DNA of 64,000 nt, from positions 164,258 to 228,257 of the forward strand of contig JALHPZ010000006.1 in assembly GCA_022842245.1 (NCBI GenBank), written 5' to 3'. Below, one piece after another: positions 8,694 to 20,387 of this stretch. The DNA is from Gemmataceae bacterium. Lineage in GTDB: Bacteria > Planctomycetota > Planctomycetia > Gemmatales > Gemmataceae. Each line of letters opens with the position of its first letter. Positions within the stretch are counted from its first letter, which is position 1. The translations under genes and the position numbers were made by a program. Below the pieces are notes generated by a model. That model saw nothing but the letters and a program-made list of their open reading frames with translations. It was not told where the DNA came from and ran no database searches.

Positions 8694-8761
8694 CGTATCC
8701 GCACCCGGCGTTGCGAGGAACGATTGGGGTAGAATGACGGCATTCCGTGCGGGGGCCAACC

Positions 8762-9070
8762 ATGTCGATTCCCATTCTCGTCGAGCCGACCGCCACCGGC
8801 TTTCGCGCCGAGACCGGCGGGCCGCTGAACCTGTCGGCGGATGGCCCGTCGTCCGAGTTCGCGGTGTCGGCCTTGCACGCGAAGATCCTGGCCAAGCTCC
8901 AGAACGGCGCGACGATCATCCACCTGCCGGTACCGCCGCCGTCGCCGGTTCCGGAGGAATCGATGGCCGATAATCCCCTCTTCGACGATTGGGTGGCTGC
9001 CGTCAAGGAATATCGCCGGATGCGCGAGGCCGAAGAAGAAGCTCTCGAAGCCCAAAGGGACGGGGATTGA
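8762..9070 (+). CDS. Putative antitoxin paired with PIN toxin
   Basis: A 102-residue protein. The first half is a beta-rich, AbrB-unlike segment (IPILVEPTATGFRAETGGPLN) and the second half ends in an acidic amphipathic helix (EYRRMREAEEEALEAQ), which is the kind of tail that antitoxins use to mask PIN toxins. The assignment rests mainly on position: its stop is 3 bases before the ATG of a PIN-domain gene. I chose the ATG at 8762; an in-frame ATG at 8747 is possible. No DNA-binding fold is obvious. Confidence 0.6.
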   Translation: MSIPILVEPTATGFRAETGGPLNLSADGPSSEFAVSALHAKILAKLQNGATIIHLPVPPPSPVPEESMADNPLFDDWVAAVKEYRRMREAEEEALEAQRDGD

Positions 9071-9073
9071 GCA

Positions 9074-9493
9074 ATGCCGGCTTATCTGCTCGATACCGAC
9101 ATCCTGACCTTGTACCAACACAAGCATCCGAAAGTCCTGACTTCGATCGCATCGCATCGTCACGATTCGATCCATCTCAGTACGGTTACGATCGAGGAAC
9201 AACTCAGCGGTTGGTCGGGCACGGCACGGTCGGCGAAGGACCACTCGCAACAGGAAGTCGCATCCCGCCTTTTGGGAAGCATGGTCCGTTCGTGGTGCCA
9301 ATTTTCCATCGTGTTGAGCTCGGTGCCGGCCATGCTTCGATTCGATCAACTCGTCAAAGCGAAACTCAACGTCGGGCGTTTCGACTTCCGCATCGCGTCC
9401 ATCGCCCTCGAACTCGGCGCGGCGGTCGTGACGCGCAATCGGCGCGATTTCGGGCGCATTCCCGGACTCGTCCTCGAAGACTGGTCCGTCTGA
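9074..9493 (+). CDS. VapC-like PIN-domain ribonuclease toxin
   Basis: A 139-residue PIN domain. The acidic metal-binding residues are in their usual places: Asp in [10 protein letters not shown] near residue 7, Glu in STVTIEEQL near 42, Asp in [14 protein letters not shown] near 105, and Asp in [14 protein letters not shown] near 124. PIN toxins cut tRNA or rRNA and are neutralised by the partner gene in front. The tight two-gene arrangement is a classic VapBC layout. The pair lies between the cytochrome gene and the groEL cluster and has its own apparent transcription unit. Confidence 0.85.
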   Translation: MPAYLLDTDILTLYQHKHPKVLTSIASHRHDSIHLSTVTIEEQLSGWSGTARSAKDHSQQEVASRLLGSMVRSWCQFSIVLSSVPAMLRFDQLVKAKLNVGRFDFRIASIALELGAAVVTRNRRDFGRIPGLVLEDWSV

Positions 9494-9662
9494 ATCCCTG
9501 CCATTTCTTGCGCGGCCTGTCATTTCGGCGGAGATCGCAGCCTATTCCCATCGGCGCAAGTCTTTTCTGATAATTCGGTTACGACTGAATCACTGCGCCG
9601 GCATCCCGTTTGCTCTTCCACCGTCACGCGATACTATCGACCCTTCCCAGGAGATTCACCGG

Positions 9663-11348
<1,686 letters not shown>

Positions 11349-11351
11349 GAA

Positions 11352-11457
11352 ACGATGAGTGATGAATGGTGAACGATGAATGAAATCCTTCATCGTTCAC
11401 CATTCGATTCCATCGTCTTCCATTCATCGTTCATCATTCAAAATTCATCGTTCATAA
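11352..11457. repeat. GATGAATG-word inverted repeat between groEL and groES
   Basis: The spacer is built from variants of GATGAATG/GATGAACG, then from their complements (CATTCATCG, GTTCATCATTC), so the two halves can fold into a long imperfect hairpin. The same word builds the rplJ-rplL spacer at 20296-20386. The groES ribosome site (GGAGATATGAG) follows immediately. Confidence 0.8.
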
Positions 11458-11469
11458 CCGGAGATATGA

Positions 11470-13509
<2,040 letters not shown>

Positions 13510-13537
13510 GCCGGACCAGCGAGTGTAAGGTTTCGGA

Positions 13538-13993
13538 ATGGACGACCTCGACGAGCAATGGGAATTTTCGATCGAGGTCGTCTATGTCGATGACCATTTG
13601 ATGCAATTACAAGCCCTAGTCAAAGCCGGGAATTGGCGGGGGAAGGCAAACGCTTACGACGTTCGAGAGGACATCGCCGCATTTGCTTCGTCCTTGAAAC
13701 GATTCGCGGACGGAACGGAAACGGCCACGGAATTCTCGACCGGGGCGGAAAATGGCATCGGAATGATCGGCCTCCGGTTCTACCGGATCGATCGTTCAGG
13801 CCATATTGCCTGCCATGTTCGATTGGCTTCCGGAGATATGGCGACCGAACACCGGACAGAGCAAGTTTCGCAACTTGCGATTGAAATATACGCGAAGGAC
13901 AATTGGGCGGTCGGTCGTTTCGCCGTTCAATTAGCCGAGATCGCCCATACGCAGTCCGGTCGAGCCGTCTTAATTATCGAACGCCGTGTTTGA
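13538..13993 (+). CDS. Small cytosolic protein of unknown function
   Basis: A 151-residue soluble protein starting 28 bases after groEL2. It alternates predicted strands (EFSIEVVYVDDH, GMIGLRFYRIDRSGHIACHVRLA) with one long helix, and has no signal peptide or membrane segment. The base composition is clearly lower in GC than in the chaperonin genes. The layout resembles small immunity-type or DUF6228-like beta-sandwich proteins, but I cannot name a family. The position before a 1.1 kb repeat block and the differing composition hint at acquisition. Confidence 0.6.
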   Translation: MDDLDEQWEFSIEVVYVDDHLMQLQALVKAGNWRGKANAYDVREDIAAFASSLKRFADGTETATEFSTGAENGIGMIGLRFYRIDRSGHIACHVRLASGDMATEHRTEQVSQLAIEIYAKDNWAVGRFAVQLAEIAHTQSGRAVLIIERRV

Positions 13994-14138
13994 TCCGTGC
14001 ATGATGCTACGATTGGGAGTAGCCCATTCGACGGTCAGCTTTCCGGGATTCCGAATCGATGGCCTTAGCGGCCGTCGATTCGCGATTACGATGAAGGCTG
14101 ACCGTTGTTGTTTTTGACTCCGACGGTGCGGTGCTTTG

Positions 14139-14446
14139 GTTTTCACCCCGAAGGGGTGGGAGTGCTCAGCCCAGGGCAACGCCCTGGGTTTGAGCACGAC
14201 GAACACAAGCCCTGAAAGGGCGGGACAACGCGAGCTGTCGCAGTCCTTCGGACTGCATGGCGGGTGGCACGGCTTTCCCAGGGCCAGGAGCGAAGCGACG
14301 CCGCCCTGGGTACGAACTCGACGAACACAAGCCCTGAAAGGGCGGGACAACGTGAGCTGTCGCAGTCCTTCGGACTGCATGGCGCGACCGGGCCCTTTCC
14401 CAGGGCGTTGCCCTGGGCTGAGCACTCCCACCCCTTCGGGGTGAAG
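14139..14446. mobile_element. MITE-like element with 48-bp inverted ends, copy 1
   Basis: Bases 14141-14188 are matched in reverse complement by 14399-14446 (one end mismatch). Each end contains the hairpins CACCCCGAAGGGGTG and CCCAGGGCAACGCCCTGGG. Inside are two tandem copies of a module with AAGCCCTGAAAGGGC and GCAGTCCTTCGGACTGC. It has no open frame of its own. The words are those flanking the RAYT-type transposase gene at 62386-62832, so it is probably a non-autonomous REP cluster. Confidence 0.7.
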
Positions 14447-14531
14447 ACGGCTGCGTTGGATGATGCGATGTGAGCGTTCGATACAAACGGTGGGCTTCTA
14501 AGACCGGCACCACCCTACGAGAGACCCATGG

Positions 14532-14729
14532 TTTTCACCCCGAAGGGGTGGGAGTGCTTAGCCCAGGGCCAGGAGCGAAGCGACGCCGCCCTGGGTACGA
14601 ACTCGACGAACACAAGCCCTGAAAGGGCGGGACAACGTGAGCTGTCGCAGTCCTTCGGACTGCATGGCGCGACCGGGCCAACCCAGGGCGTTGCCCTGGG
14701 CTGAGCACTCCCACCCCTTCGGGGTGAAG
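14532..14729. mobile_element. MITE-like element with inverted ends, copy 2
   Basis: A shorter relative of the element at 14139-14446, with the same ends and one internal module instead of two. In the left end the second hairpin is interrupted by a CAGGAGCGAAGCGACGCCG insert that also occurs inside copy 1. About 80 bases after each copy are also alike (from GACGGCTGCGTTGGATG onwards), so a larger unit was duplicated in tandem. Confidence 0.7.
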
Positions 14730-14839
14730 ACGGCTGCGTTGGATGATGCGATATGGGCGTTCGACACGAACGGTGGGTCTCGAAGACTCGGCACCACCTT
14801 ACGAACGCCGGCGTACGATCGCTTACGTTTCCCGTCCCC

Positions 14840-15040
14840 GAGGTCTTCTGCCCCGGAGGGGCAGCGGATTGTAGCCACGGGTGAAACCCGTGGTGGGGAA
14901 TCGAGTTCTGCGGCCCCGGCAGGGGCCGAGGAGCCGACGGTTCCTTCGCTCCTCCGGAGCGAGGGTTTTTGGAAATGATTAACCACGGGTTTCACCCGTG
15001 GCTACATTCGACCGGCCCTCCGGGCCGAAGACCGACGCGA
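14840..15040. repeat. REP-like hairpins, CCACGGGT subfamily
   Basis: CTGCCCCGGAGGGGCAG, a CGGATTGTAG linker and CCACGGGTGAAACCCGTGG are followed by further hairpins around GCCCCGGCAGGGGC and CTCCGGAG, then an inverted CCACGGGTTTCACCCGTGG and GGCCCTCCGGGCC. No gene fits. It ends about 40 bases before dnaJ. With the two elements before it, it fills the 1.1 kb between 13994 and 15083. Confidence 0.7.
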
Positions 15041-15083
15041 CCACAGACTGACCACTGCCCCAGACCCCTGACGCCCGGTACCC

Positions 15084-16226
15084 ATGGTCAAGCGCGACTA
15101 CTACGAAGTGCTGAGCGTCGCGAAGACGGCGTCCGGCGACGAGATCAAGAAGTCGTTCCGCAAGCTGGCGATGCAGTACCACCCGGACCGCAACGGAGGC
15201 GACGCGGAGGCGACCGAGAAATTCAAGGAAGCCTCCGAGGCGTTCGAAGTCCTCAGCGACGCCGAGAAGCGCGCCATCTACGACCGCCACGGGCACGAGG
15301 GGCTGAACCAGCAGGGTGGCGGATTCGGCGGGTTCTCCGGCGGGAACATCGACCTCTCCGAAATCTTCGGGGATCTCTTCGGCAGCTTCTTCGGCGGCAG
15401 CGGGGGTGGCGGTCAGCGGCGGCAGCGCACCGGGCCGCGCGCCGGGGACGACCTGCAACTCGTCGTCGATATCGAATTGAAAGAAGCCATCACCGGCGTC
15501 AAGCGCACCATCAACGTGCAGGTGGAAGAGCACTGCACGCAGTGCAACGGCAGCGGGGCGAAGCCGGGCACGCAGCCCCAATCGTGCAAGCGCTGCGGCG
15601 GGCAGGGCGTGCTCGTGCAGCGGCAGGGGATCTTCCAGGTGCAGACGCCGTGCGCCGCCTGCGGCGGGCGCGGCATGATCAACCCCGACCCGTGCTCCGG
15701 CTGCCGCGGCGCGGGGCGGGTGAACGCCCGCAAAACCGTGGAAGTGGAGATTCCCCCCGGCCTCGATTCCGGCAACCGCGTCCGCCTGCAGGGGCAGGGC
15801 GGCGCCGGCGATCCCGGGGCGCGCCGCGGCGACCTCGAACTCGTCATCCGCGTGAAGGAGCACCGCTTCTTCCAGCGGGACGGGCACAACCTGATCTGCC
15901 AGTGGCCGATCACCTTCAGCCAGGCGGCGCTCGGCGGGCCGATCGAAATCACGACGCTCACCGGCGACAAGGTGCAGCACCACCTGCCGAAGAGCCTGCA
16001 GACGCACGAAGTCATCCGCATCACCGGCCACGGCATCCCGCACTACCGCGCGCCGCACAAACGCGGCGACCTGCTCATCCAGGTGGTGGTCGACACGCCC
16101 CAGCACCTCACGCCGGAGATGGAGGCGCTGTTCAAGCAACTGGCCGTGCTGGAGAAGGCACAGGCCGCCAGCCCGCCGAAGAAGAGCTTCTTCAGCAAGC
16201 TGAAGGACTGGATCGCACCGGAGTGA
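15084..16226 (+). CDS. dnaJ: Chaperone protein DnaJ
   Basis: A 380-residue type I Hsp40 that delivers substrates to DnaK and stimulates its ATPase. In order: J domain ([20 protein letters not shown] with HPD near residue 33), a Gly/Phe-rich linker (about 75-110), four zinc-binding repeats [24 protein letters not shown] and CSGCRGAG (about 150-210), the C-terminal substrate domains, and a basic tail ([11 protein letters not shown]). All catalytic and zinc residues are present. It leads a run of same-strand genes: dnaJ, grpE, FmdB-type zinc ribbon, yacG. dnaK is not in the window. Confidence 0.97.
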   Translation: MVKRDYYEVLSVAKTASGDEIKKSFRKLAMQYHPDRNGGDAEATEKFKEASEAFEVLSDAEKRAIYDRHGHEGLNQQGGGFGGFSGGNIDLSEIFGDLFGSFFGGSGGGGQRRQRTGPRAGDDLQLVVDIELKEAITGVKRTINVQVEEHCTQCNGSGAKPGTQPQSCKRCGGQGVLVQRQGIFQVQTPCAACGGRGMINPDPCSGCRGAGRVNARKTVEVEIPPGLDSGNRVRLQGQGGAGDPGARRGDLELVIRVKEHRFFQRDGHNLICQWPITFSQAALGGPIEITTLTGDKVQHHLPKSLQTHEVIRITGHGIPHYRAPHKRGDLLIQVVVDTPQHLTPEMEALFKQLAVLEKAQAASPPKKSFFSKLKDWIAPE

Positions 16227-16237
16227 ACACAAAACAA

Positions 16238-16351
16238 TGGCCCGCTGATGACGCAGACCTACGGACGCAGATGAAGATGATTTCCGAGAATTGATTTCCA
16301 TGTTTTTATCATCTTCATCTGCGTCCGTAGGTCAGCGTCATCAGCGGGCCA
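16238..16351. repeat. 44-bp near-perfect inverted repeat between dnaJ and grpE
   Basis: Bases 16238-16281 pair with 16308-16351 with one mismatch around a 26-base loop. Word content (GACGCAGA, GATGAAGATGAT) differs from the other spacers. It begins 11 bases after the dnaJ stop and ends 25 bases before grpE. No T-tract follows the stem. It would form a very stable RNA hairpin or DNA cruciform. Confidence 0.92.
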
Positions 16352-16376
16352 TGAATTGCCATTGGGAACGAATGCC

Positions 16377-16895
16377 ATGAACAATACCGATTCCACCGGC
16401 GAATTTCCGATCGACGCCGACGTGCCGCTCGATGTGCCCAATCCGTTGCAGGCCGAGCTGGACAAGGCGAAGAAGCAGGTCGCCGATTATCAATCGCTGA
16501 TCGCCGATTTCGACAACGCCCGCAAGCGGCTGGTGCAGGACGCGGAGCGGCAACGGAAGTACGCGCACGAGGGGCTGGCGCGGGACGCGCTGGACGCGAT
16601 CGACAACCTCGAGCGCGCCGTGGCGGAGGCGAAGAAGGCCGGCGACGACGGCCCGCTCGCGAAGGGCGTGCAGGCGACCATCGGCTTGTTCCTCGACATC
16701 CTCAAGCGCTACGGCGTGGCCCGCGTCGCCGTCGACGCCGGCTCGCCGTTCGACCCGAACCTCCATCAGGCCGTGATGCAGCAGCCGTCCAAGGACGTGC
16801 CGCCGGGCCACGTCTTGCAGGTGCTGGCGCACGGCTTCACCATCCACGAACGCGTCCTACGCCCCGCGAGCGTCATCGTCGCGGCCGACCAGTAA
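16377..16895 (+). CDS. grpE: Nucleotide exchange factor GrpE
   Basis: A 172-residue co-chaperone that releases ADP from DnaK. The long N-terminal coiled coil (QAELDKAKKQVADYQSLIAD, DFDNARKRLVQDAERQRKYA) is followed by a helix pair and the compact beta domain (GSPFDPNLHQAVMQ, VLQVLAHGFTIHERVLRPA), matching the family. ATG at 16377 is chosen; an upstream TTG reading runs into the hairpin repeat. Co-transcription with dnaJ is likely. Confidence 0.95.
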   Translation: MNNTDSTGEFPIDADVPLDVPNPLQAELDKAKKQVADYQSLIADFDNARKRLVQDAERQRKYAHEGLARDALDAIDNLERAVAEAKKAGDDGPLAKGVQATIGLFLDILKRYGVARVAVDAGSPFDPNLHQAVMQQPSKDVPPGHVLQVLAHGFTIHERVLRPASVIVAADQ

Positions 16896-16981
16896 GTTCC
16901 AAGTTCCGAGTTTCCAGTTCCAAGTGGGACACGAAACTCGATGCTCATAACTTGGAACTCGAAACTTGGAACTTGGAACTA
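16893..16981. repeat. AAGTTCC-word imperfect inverted repeat after grpE
   Basis: The left half reads AAGTTCCAAGTTCCGAGTTT and the right half reads ACTTGGAACTCGAAACTTGG and further GGAACT copies, so the halves pair imperfectly. The words are those of 11785-11850. The last GGAACT lies 8 bases before the next ATG and may act as its ribosome site. Confidence 0.8.
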
Positions 16982-16986
16982 AAAAG

Positions 16987-17328
16987 ATGCCGACCTACGA
17001 CTACCAGTGCGATGCCTGCAACCATGCCTTCGAGGAGTGGCAGTCGTTCCACGACGCCGAGCTGACGAAGTGCCCGAAGTGCAAGAAGAAGAAGCTGCGC
17101 CGGCTGCTGGGCGGCGGGGCGGCGCTGATCTTCAAGGGTTCCGGCTTCTACGAGACGGACTACCGCAAGGAGAGCTACACGGAGGCGGCGAAGAAGGACA
17201 AGGAAGCCGCCGAGGCGAAGCCCGCCGAGACGAAGGCGGACTCGACGCCGGCCACGCCGGAGCCGAAGGCCGAAGCGAAACCCGACCCGAAGCCGAAGGC
17301 CGAAGCGAAATCGAAGAAAAAGAAGTAA
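16987..17328 (+). CDS. FmdB-type zinc ribbon protein
   Basis: A 113-residue protein. The N-terminal zinc ribbon of the FmdB/CxxC_CXXC_SSSS family is complete: MPTYDYQCDACNHAFE, then TKCPKCKKKKLRRLLGGGAA and FKGSGFYETDY. The C-terminal half is a low-complexity Lys/Ala/Glu/Pro tail. The family is thought to act as a small regulatory protein, but its role is not settled. No classical Shine-Dalgarno is visible; the preceding repeat provides GGAACT. It lies between grpE and yacG. Confidence 0.85.
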   Translation: MPTYDYQCDACNHAFEEWQSFHDAELTKCPKCKKKKLRRLLGGGAALIFKGSGFYETDYRKESYTEAAKKDKEAAEAKPAETKADSTPATPEPKAEAKPDPKPKAEAKSKKKK

Positions 17329-17333
17329 CCGCC

Positions 17334-17378
17334 CCCGTTTAGCGGCGAGACGAAGGCTTTGCGCAGCCGAGCGCGGAG
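17334..17378. repeat. GTTTAGCGGCGA dispersed repeat, copy 2
   Basis: Shares CCCCCGTTTAGCGGCGA and a downstream GAGCGCG with 4647-4690. It fills the spacer between the zinc ribbon gene and yacG. Confidence 0.5.
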
Positions 17379-17384
17379 GCGAAC

Positions 17385-17582
17385 ATGTCTACCACACCCA
17401 AAACCACCTGCCCCGTCTGCAAGGCGCCGATGCCGGCACCGTGGCAGGAGTACCCGGATTACCCCTTCTGCAGCAAGCGCTGCAAGACCATCGATCTCGG
17501 CCGCTGGCTCGGCGAGGACTACCGCGTGCCGGACAAGGCCGACGAGAACCGCTCGACCGCACCCCGCCCGGACGAAGAGTGA
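17385..17582 (+). CDS. yacG: YacG-type DNA gyrase inhibitor, zinc-binding
   Basis: A 65-residue protein with the full YacG signature: CPVCKAP, then FCSKRCKTIDLGRWLGEDYR-type continuation (cysteines 9, 12, 28 and 32, one zinc), and a short acidic tail. In other bacteria YacG binds GyrB and inhibits DNA gyrase. The start has GGAGG 6 bases upstream. It is the last gene of the dnaJ run and converges on the aldo/keto reductase gene. Confidence 0.92.
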   Translation: MSTTPKTTCPVCKAPMPAPWQEYPDYPFCSKRCKTIDLGRWLGEDYRVPDKADENRSTAPRPDEE

Positions 17583-17591
17583 TCGCGAATC

Positions 17592-18431
17592 CTAACCTTT
17601 GAGCGTTTCGATCGCCACGACTTCTTCAGGAGACAGGCGGAAGTTTCCGACGTCGAGGTCGGCGAGCATGTGCCCGCGCGAGGTCGTGCCGGTCAGCGGC
17701 AGCATGCCGACCTCCAACGCGAACCGGAAGACGATCTGCTCCGGCGTTTTCCCATATCGATGGGCCATATCGCGAATGGTGGCCGAGCCGAGTACCGCCC
17801 CGTTCGCCGTGAGCAGCGAGAAGCCCTGGTAGACCATTCCGTTCTTCTCGCAATACCGACGTACGTCGCGGTCCCAGCCGTGCACGGCGAAGCAGCGGTT
17901 CTGCACGAACCGGGGCCGCACGCGGGCGCCGTCGCACAGGGCTTCGAGCTGATCGAGGTCGACGTTGCTGACGCCGAGCCAGCGAACCTTACCCGAGTCG
18001 TGGATGCGCTCCATCGCCCGCCAGGCGTCCCAATCGGCGGGCGCCAGACCATCGCGGGTCGACGGACCGTGCAGGACGTAGGAATCGATGGTGGAGACGC
18101 CGAGGTGCGCGAGCGACTGGGCGAACGACTGCTCCACCTGCGCCGGCACCGGAGCGGCGGGATCGTACGGCAGCCGGTGGTCCTGCCCGCCGCGGAAGGT
18201 GAACTTGGTCTGGAGGAACAGGTCCTTCCGTGCGAGCGATCCCTTGGCGAACACGTCGGCGAGGGCCGCACCGACGCCGGCTTCGTGGTAGTGCTTGCGC
18301 TGGTTGGCGGTGTCGATGCCGCGGAACCCGGCTTCGAGCGCGAGTGCCGTGAGGCGTTCGGTATCGTCTTCCTTCCAGGCGGTGCCATAGAGCAACGCGG
18401 GGATGTCGGCGAACGCGCCCGAATCGCTCAT
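17592..18431 (-). CDS. Aldo/keto reductase
   Basis: A 279-residue NADPH-dependent oxidoreductase with a TIM barrel. The catalytic tetrad can be placed: Asp in GIDTANQ, Tyr in RKHYHEAG, Lys in LQTKFTF and His in SYVLHGPS. The cofactor-binding end contains QIVFRFALEVGMLPLTGTTS. The substrate is not predictable. The ATG at 18431 gives the family's normal start (MSDSGAFADIPALLYGTAW); a longer frame to 18536 would overlap the neighbouring gene. It lies 25 bases downstream of the small gene at 18457 on the same strand and could be read through from it. Confidence 0.92.
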   Translation of the reverse strand: MSDSGAFADIPALLYGTAWKEDDTERLTALALEAGFRGIDTANQRKHYHEAGVGAALADVFAKGSLARKDLFLQTKFTFRGGQDHRLPYDPAAPVPAQVEQSFAQSLAHLGVSTIDSYVLHGPSTRDGLAPADWDAWRAMERIHDSGKVRWLGVSNVDLDQLEALCDGARVRPRFVQNRCFAVHGWDRDVRRYCEKNGMVYQGFSLLTANGAVLGSATIRDMAHRYGKTPEQIVFRFALEVGMLPLTGTTSRGHMLADLDVGNFRLSPEEVVAIETLKG

Positions 18432-18456
18432 AGGCCGACTCCAGAGATTTAGCCGC

Positions 18457-18861
18457 CTATCTCTTACGATTTGATTTGTTGGACTGCGAATATGAAAGAT
18501 ATTCCGTGTAAGCATGCGTACTAAGTGCACGAGCATTCATCTCAGATGCTTCCAAATCCGCCAATCGCATTCTAAGGTTGAGTTTATCCAATCCCTCCAC
18601 ACGGCCATGTTCGATCATTCCCGATACATGACGAGACAAATCATTGATAGCGGGCGACAGATAGCCCATCGTTGTAGCCATTTCTTCGGGCATCGGATGA
18701 CGGGCATCGGGAAATGTACCTTCATCGGTGATGTAGTTGATCCAAGCGCGCGACGCTTCTGCGATCTCGGTCAGTTTGTTGGTGTATTCGCGCATCAACG
18801 CGGTCGCGTCCCTGACGTACTCGGAAACTTGGATCGTTCCATTCGTGGCGGTCTCGTTCAT
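18457..18861 (-). CDS. Small helical partner of the GTPase gene
   Basis: A 134-residue, apparently all-helical soluble protein (REYTNKLTEIAEASRAW, then LRMRLADLEASEMNARAL), with a Ser/Lys-rich end. Its ATG overlaps the TGA of the upstream GTPase-like gene by 4 bases (ATGA), so the two are translationally coupled. It is less GC-rich than neighbours. I do not recognise a family. The coupling suggests an adaptor, activator or scaffold for the GTPase, but that is inference. Confidence 0.7.
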   Translation of the reverse strand: MNETATNGTIQVSEYVRDATALMREYTNKLTEIAEASRAWINYITDEGTFPDARHPMPEEMATTMGYLSPAINDLSRHVSGMIEHGRVEGLDKLNLRMRLADLEASEMNARALSTHAYTEYLSYSQSNKSNRKR

Positions 18862-19685
18862 GATCCCGTCTCCCATTTCCTCAAGGCGTCGAGGGTCTCG
18901 AACAGTTTCCGAAGCGAACGCGCCTGCTCCAGTTGATCGTATCCCTTCGCGTTCGGCACCAACAGTTCATTTTTCGCCGTTCGGAAGTTGCTGATGGCCA
19001 GCGAAGCGAAGACCATTTCGTGGCGAAACGTCGACGGAGACAACCGGGCCGTCTCCGCGGTCAAGAGATCGCGATAGGGTCCGTCCCGATAGTGGCGTTC
19101 CACGTCGTCCTTTTCGGGCCACCAGAGGTCCTGCTTGACGACGACGGTCAGCAACCAGAGCTTCCCCTTGGCGAGTTGAAACGAAGGGAGCAACCGCTTG
19201 AGCACGTCCAGCTCGTCCGCGCGTTCCTCCTGGCGCATGGCTTCGAGGAACTTCGGCACGCTTCCTTCGTAGAGTTTGTGATCCTTGTAACTGTCGAGCG
19301 GAATCGAGGCCAGTCCGTGCGAGACGACGACGATGACGCCGCGATATTTCCCGGCCACCAAATCCGCCTGCAGACTCGGCCAGGTCGCGTCTCGCCGAAA
19401 CGATTGGCCCGGCGGCACGACGATCTCGACGTTCGGCGCATCGGTCAGCTTCACGCGTTCGGTGCTGATGCTTTCCGTGTAGAGGCCTGGAGGATCCGCG
19501 AGCCAATCGATCGGTTCGGAGAGGATCTTCGAGAGCGTCGTCTTGCCGCTGCCGCCGGGGCCGAAGATCAGGATTCCGGGCGTCGGTGTCGCTTTGTCGG
19601 TGCCCCGAATCCATTCCCAGATGCCACGGAGCGATCGGACGATCTCGTCGCGGTTCTTCCAGGCCCAGCTCGCGATCTCGCTCAT
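18858..19685 (-). CDS. Ras-like P-loop GTPase with degenerate switch II
   Basis: A 275-residue soluble NTPase. G1 is GPGGSGKTTLSK near residue 43. The G3 position reads EIVVPPGQSF: the DxxG Asp is absent and replaced by a PPGQ, close to the TVPGQ of MglA-type bacterial GTPases. The following VIVVVSHGL strand and the G4-like VVVKQDLWW (instead of NKxD) fit a small GTPase. About 70 C-terminal residues are helical. GGAG lies 7 bases before ATG 19685; longer readings run through the rplL terminator. With the overlapping gene it forms a two-gene module. No longin/roadblock partner is evident. Confidence 0.75.
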   Translation of the reverse strand: MSEIASWAWKNRDEIVRSLRGIWEWIRGTDKATPTPGILIFGPGGSGKTTLSKILSEPIDWLADPPGLYTESISTERVKLTDAPNVEIVVPPGQSFRRDATWPSLQADLVAGKYRGVIVVVSHGLASIPLDSYKDHKLYEGSVPKFLEAMRQEERADELDVLKRLLPSFQLAKGKLWLLTVVVKQDLWWPEKDDVERHYRDGPYRDLLTAETARLSPSTFRHEMVFASLAISNFRTAKNELLVPNAKGYDQLEQARSLRKLFETLDALRKWETGS

Positions 19686-19754
19686 CGTTACGCTCCGCGT
19701 GGTTCGACCCAAAGTACCGGATGAGAGAACGCGATGCAATCGGCCGGCCAAACG

Positions 19755-19780
19755 AAAACGGGACGCCTTTCGGCGTCCCG
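19755..19780 (-). terminator. Intrinsic terminator of the rpl gene cluster
   Basis: On the minus strand GGGACGCC pairs with GGCGTCCC around a GAAA tetraloop, followed by a T-rich GTTTTCGTTT. It is 24 bases past the rplL stop. Confidence 0.85.
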
Positions 19781-19803
19781 CATTGCGAATCTCGCGTCGG
19801 CAC

Positions 19804-20199
19804 TTACACCGGCTTGACGGCGACCTTCGCGCCGGCTTCTTCCAGCTTCTTCTTGATGTCTTCGGCGGTCTTCTTGTCGACGCCTTCCTTGATGTTCTTC
19901 GGGGCGCCTTCGACGGTCGCCTTGGCTTCCGCGAGACCCTGGCCGGTGAGCTCGCGCACCACCTTGATGATGCCGATCTTCTTGGCCGCGTCGAAGCCGG
20001 CTTCGAGGACGACGTTGAATTCCGTCGCTTCGGCCGCCGGGGCCGCCGCCGCGCCGCCCGCCGCCGGGCCGGCAACCATGGCCACGCCGCCCGCCGCCGG
20101 CTCGATCTGGTACTTTTCCTTCAGGTAGTTCTTGAGTTCGACGGCCTGGGCAATGGTCAGCCCCGCCAGCTTGTCACCGAGTTCCGCGATCGCGCTCAT
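19804..20199 (-). CDS. rplL: Ribosomal protein bL12 (L7/L12)
   Basis: A 131-residue ribosomal stalk protein that recruits translation factors. The N-terminal dimerisation helices ([20 protein letters not shown]), an Ala/Gly-rich hinge (about 40-60) and the C-terminal globular domain ([20 protein letters not shown], then [20 protein letters not shown]) are all present. The ATG at 20199 has AAGGGAA upstream. It is last in the K-A-J-L order on the minus strand. Confidence 0.97.
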   Translation of the reverse strand: MSAIAELGDKLAGLTIAQAVELKNYLKEKYQIEPAAGGVAMVAGPAAGGAAAAPAAEATEFNVVLEAGFDAAKKIGIIKVVRELTGQGLAEAKATVEGAPKNIKEGVDKKTAEDIKKKLEEAGAKVAVKPV

Positions 20200-20295
20200 G
20201 GTCAGTTCCCTTTCGAAGTTGTGCCGGGTGAAGCGCCCAGCTTGGTAGTTGCCAGGTGAAGCGGCCTGGCGGAGCGTAATAGTTTGTTGATCGAA

Positions 20296-20386
20296 ACGAT
20301 GAACGGTGAATGATGAACGATGAATCAAGACGCCCGAAGGTTTAGGTCTTTCATTCATCGTTCATCGTTCATCACTCATCGTTTTC
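20296..20386. repeat. GATGAA-word inverted repeat between rplJ and rplL
   Basis: AACGATGAACGGTGAATGATG on one side is answered by CATTCATCGTTCATCGTTCA on the other, with a roughly 30-base loop. It has the same words as the groEL-groES spacer at 11352-11457, but lies in an unrelated operon. Confidence 0.8.
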
Positions 20387-20387
20387 C

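Noticed and set aside
9494..9662. CIRCE heat-shock operator upstream of groEL
   Set aside because: No TTAGCACTC-N9-GAGTGCTAA or close variant is present.
14136..14513. Small frames inside the REP elements
   Set aside because: Both strands give related peptides because the DNA is palindromic; these are repeat by-products and not proteins.
16238..16351. Intrinsic terminator after dnaJ
   Set aside because: The stem is far longer than normal and has no T-tract after it, so it is listed as an inverted repeat.
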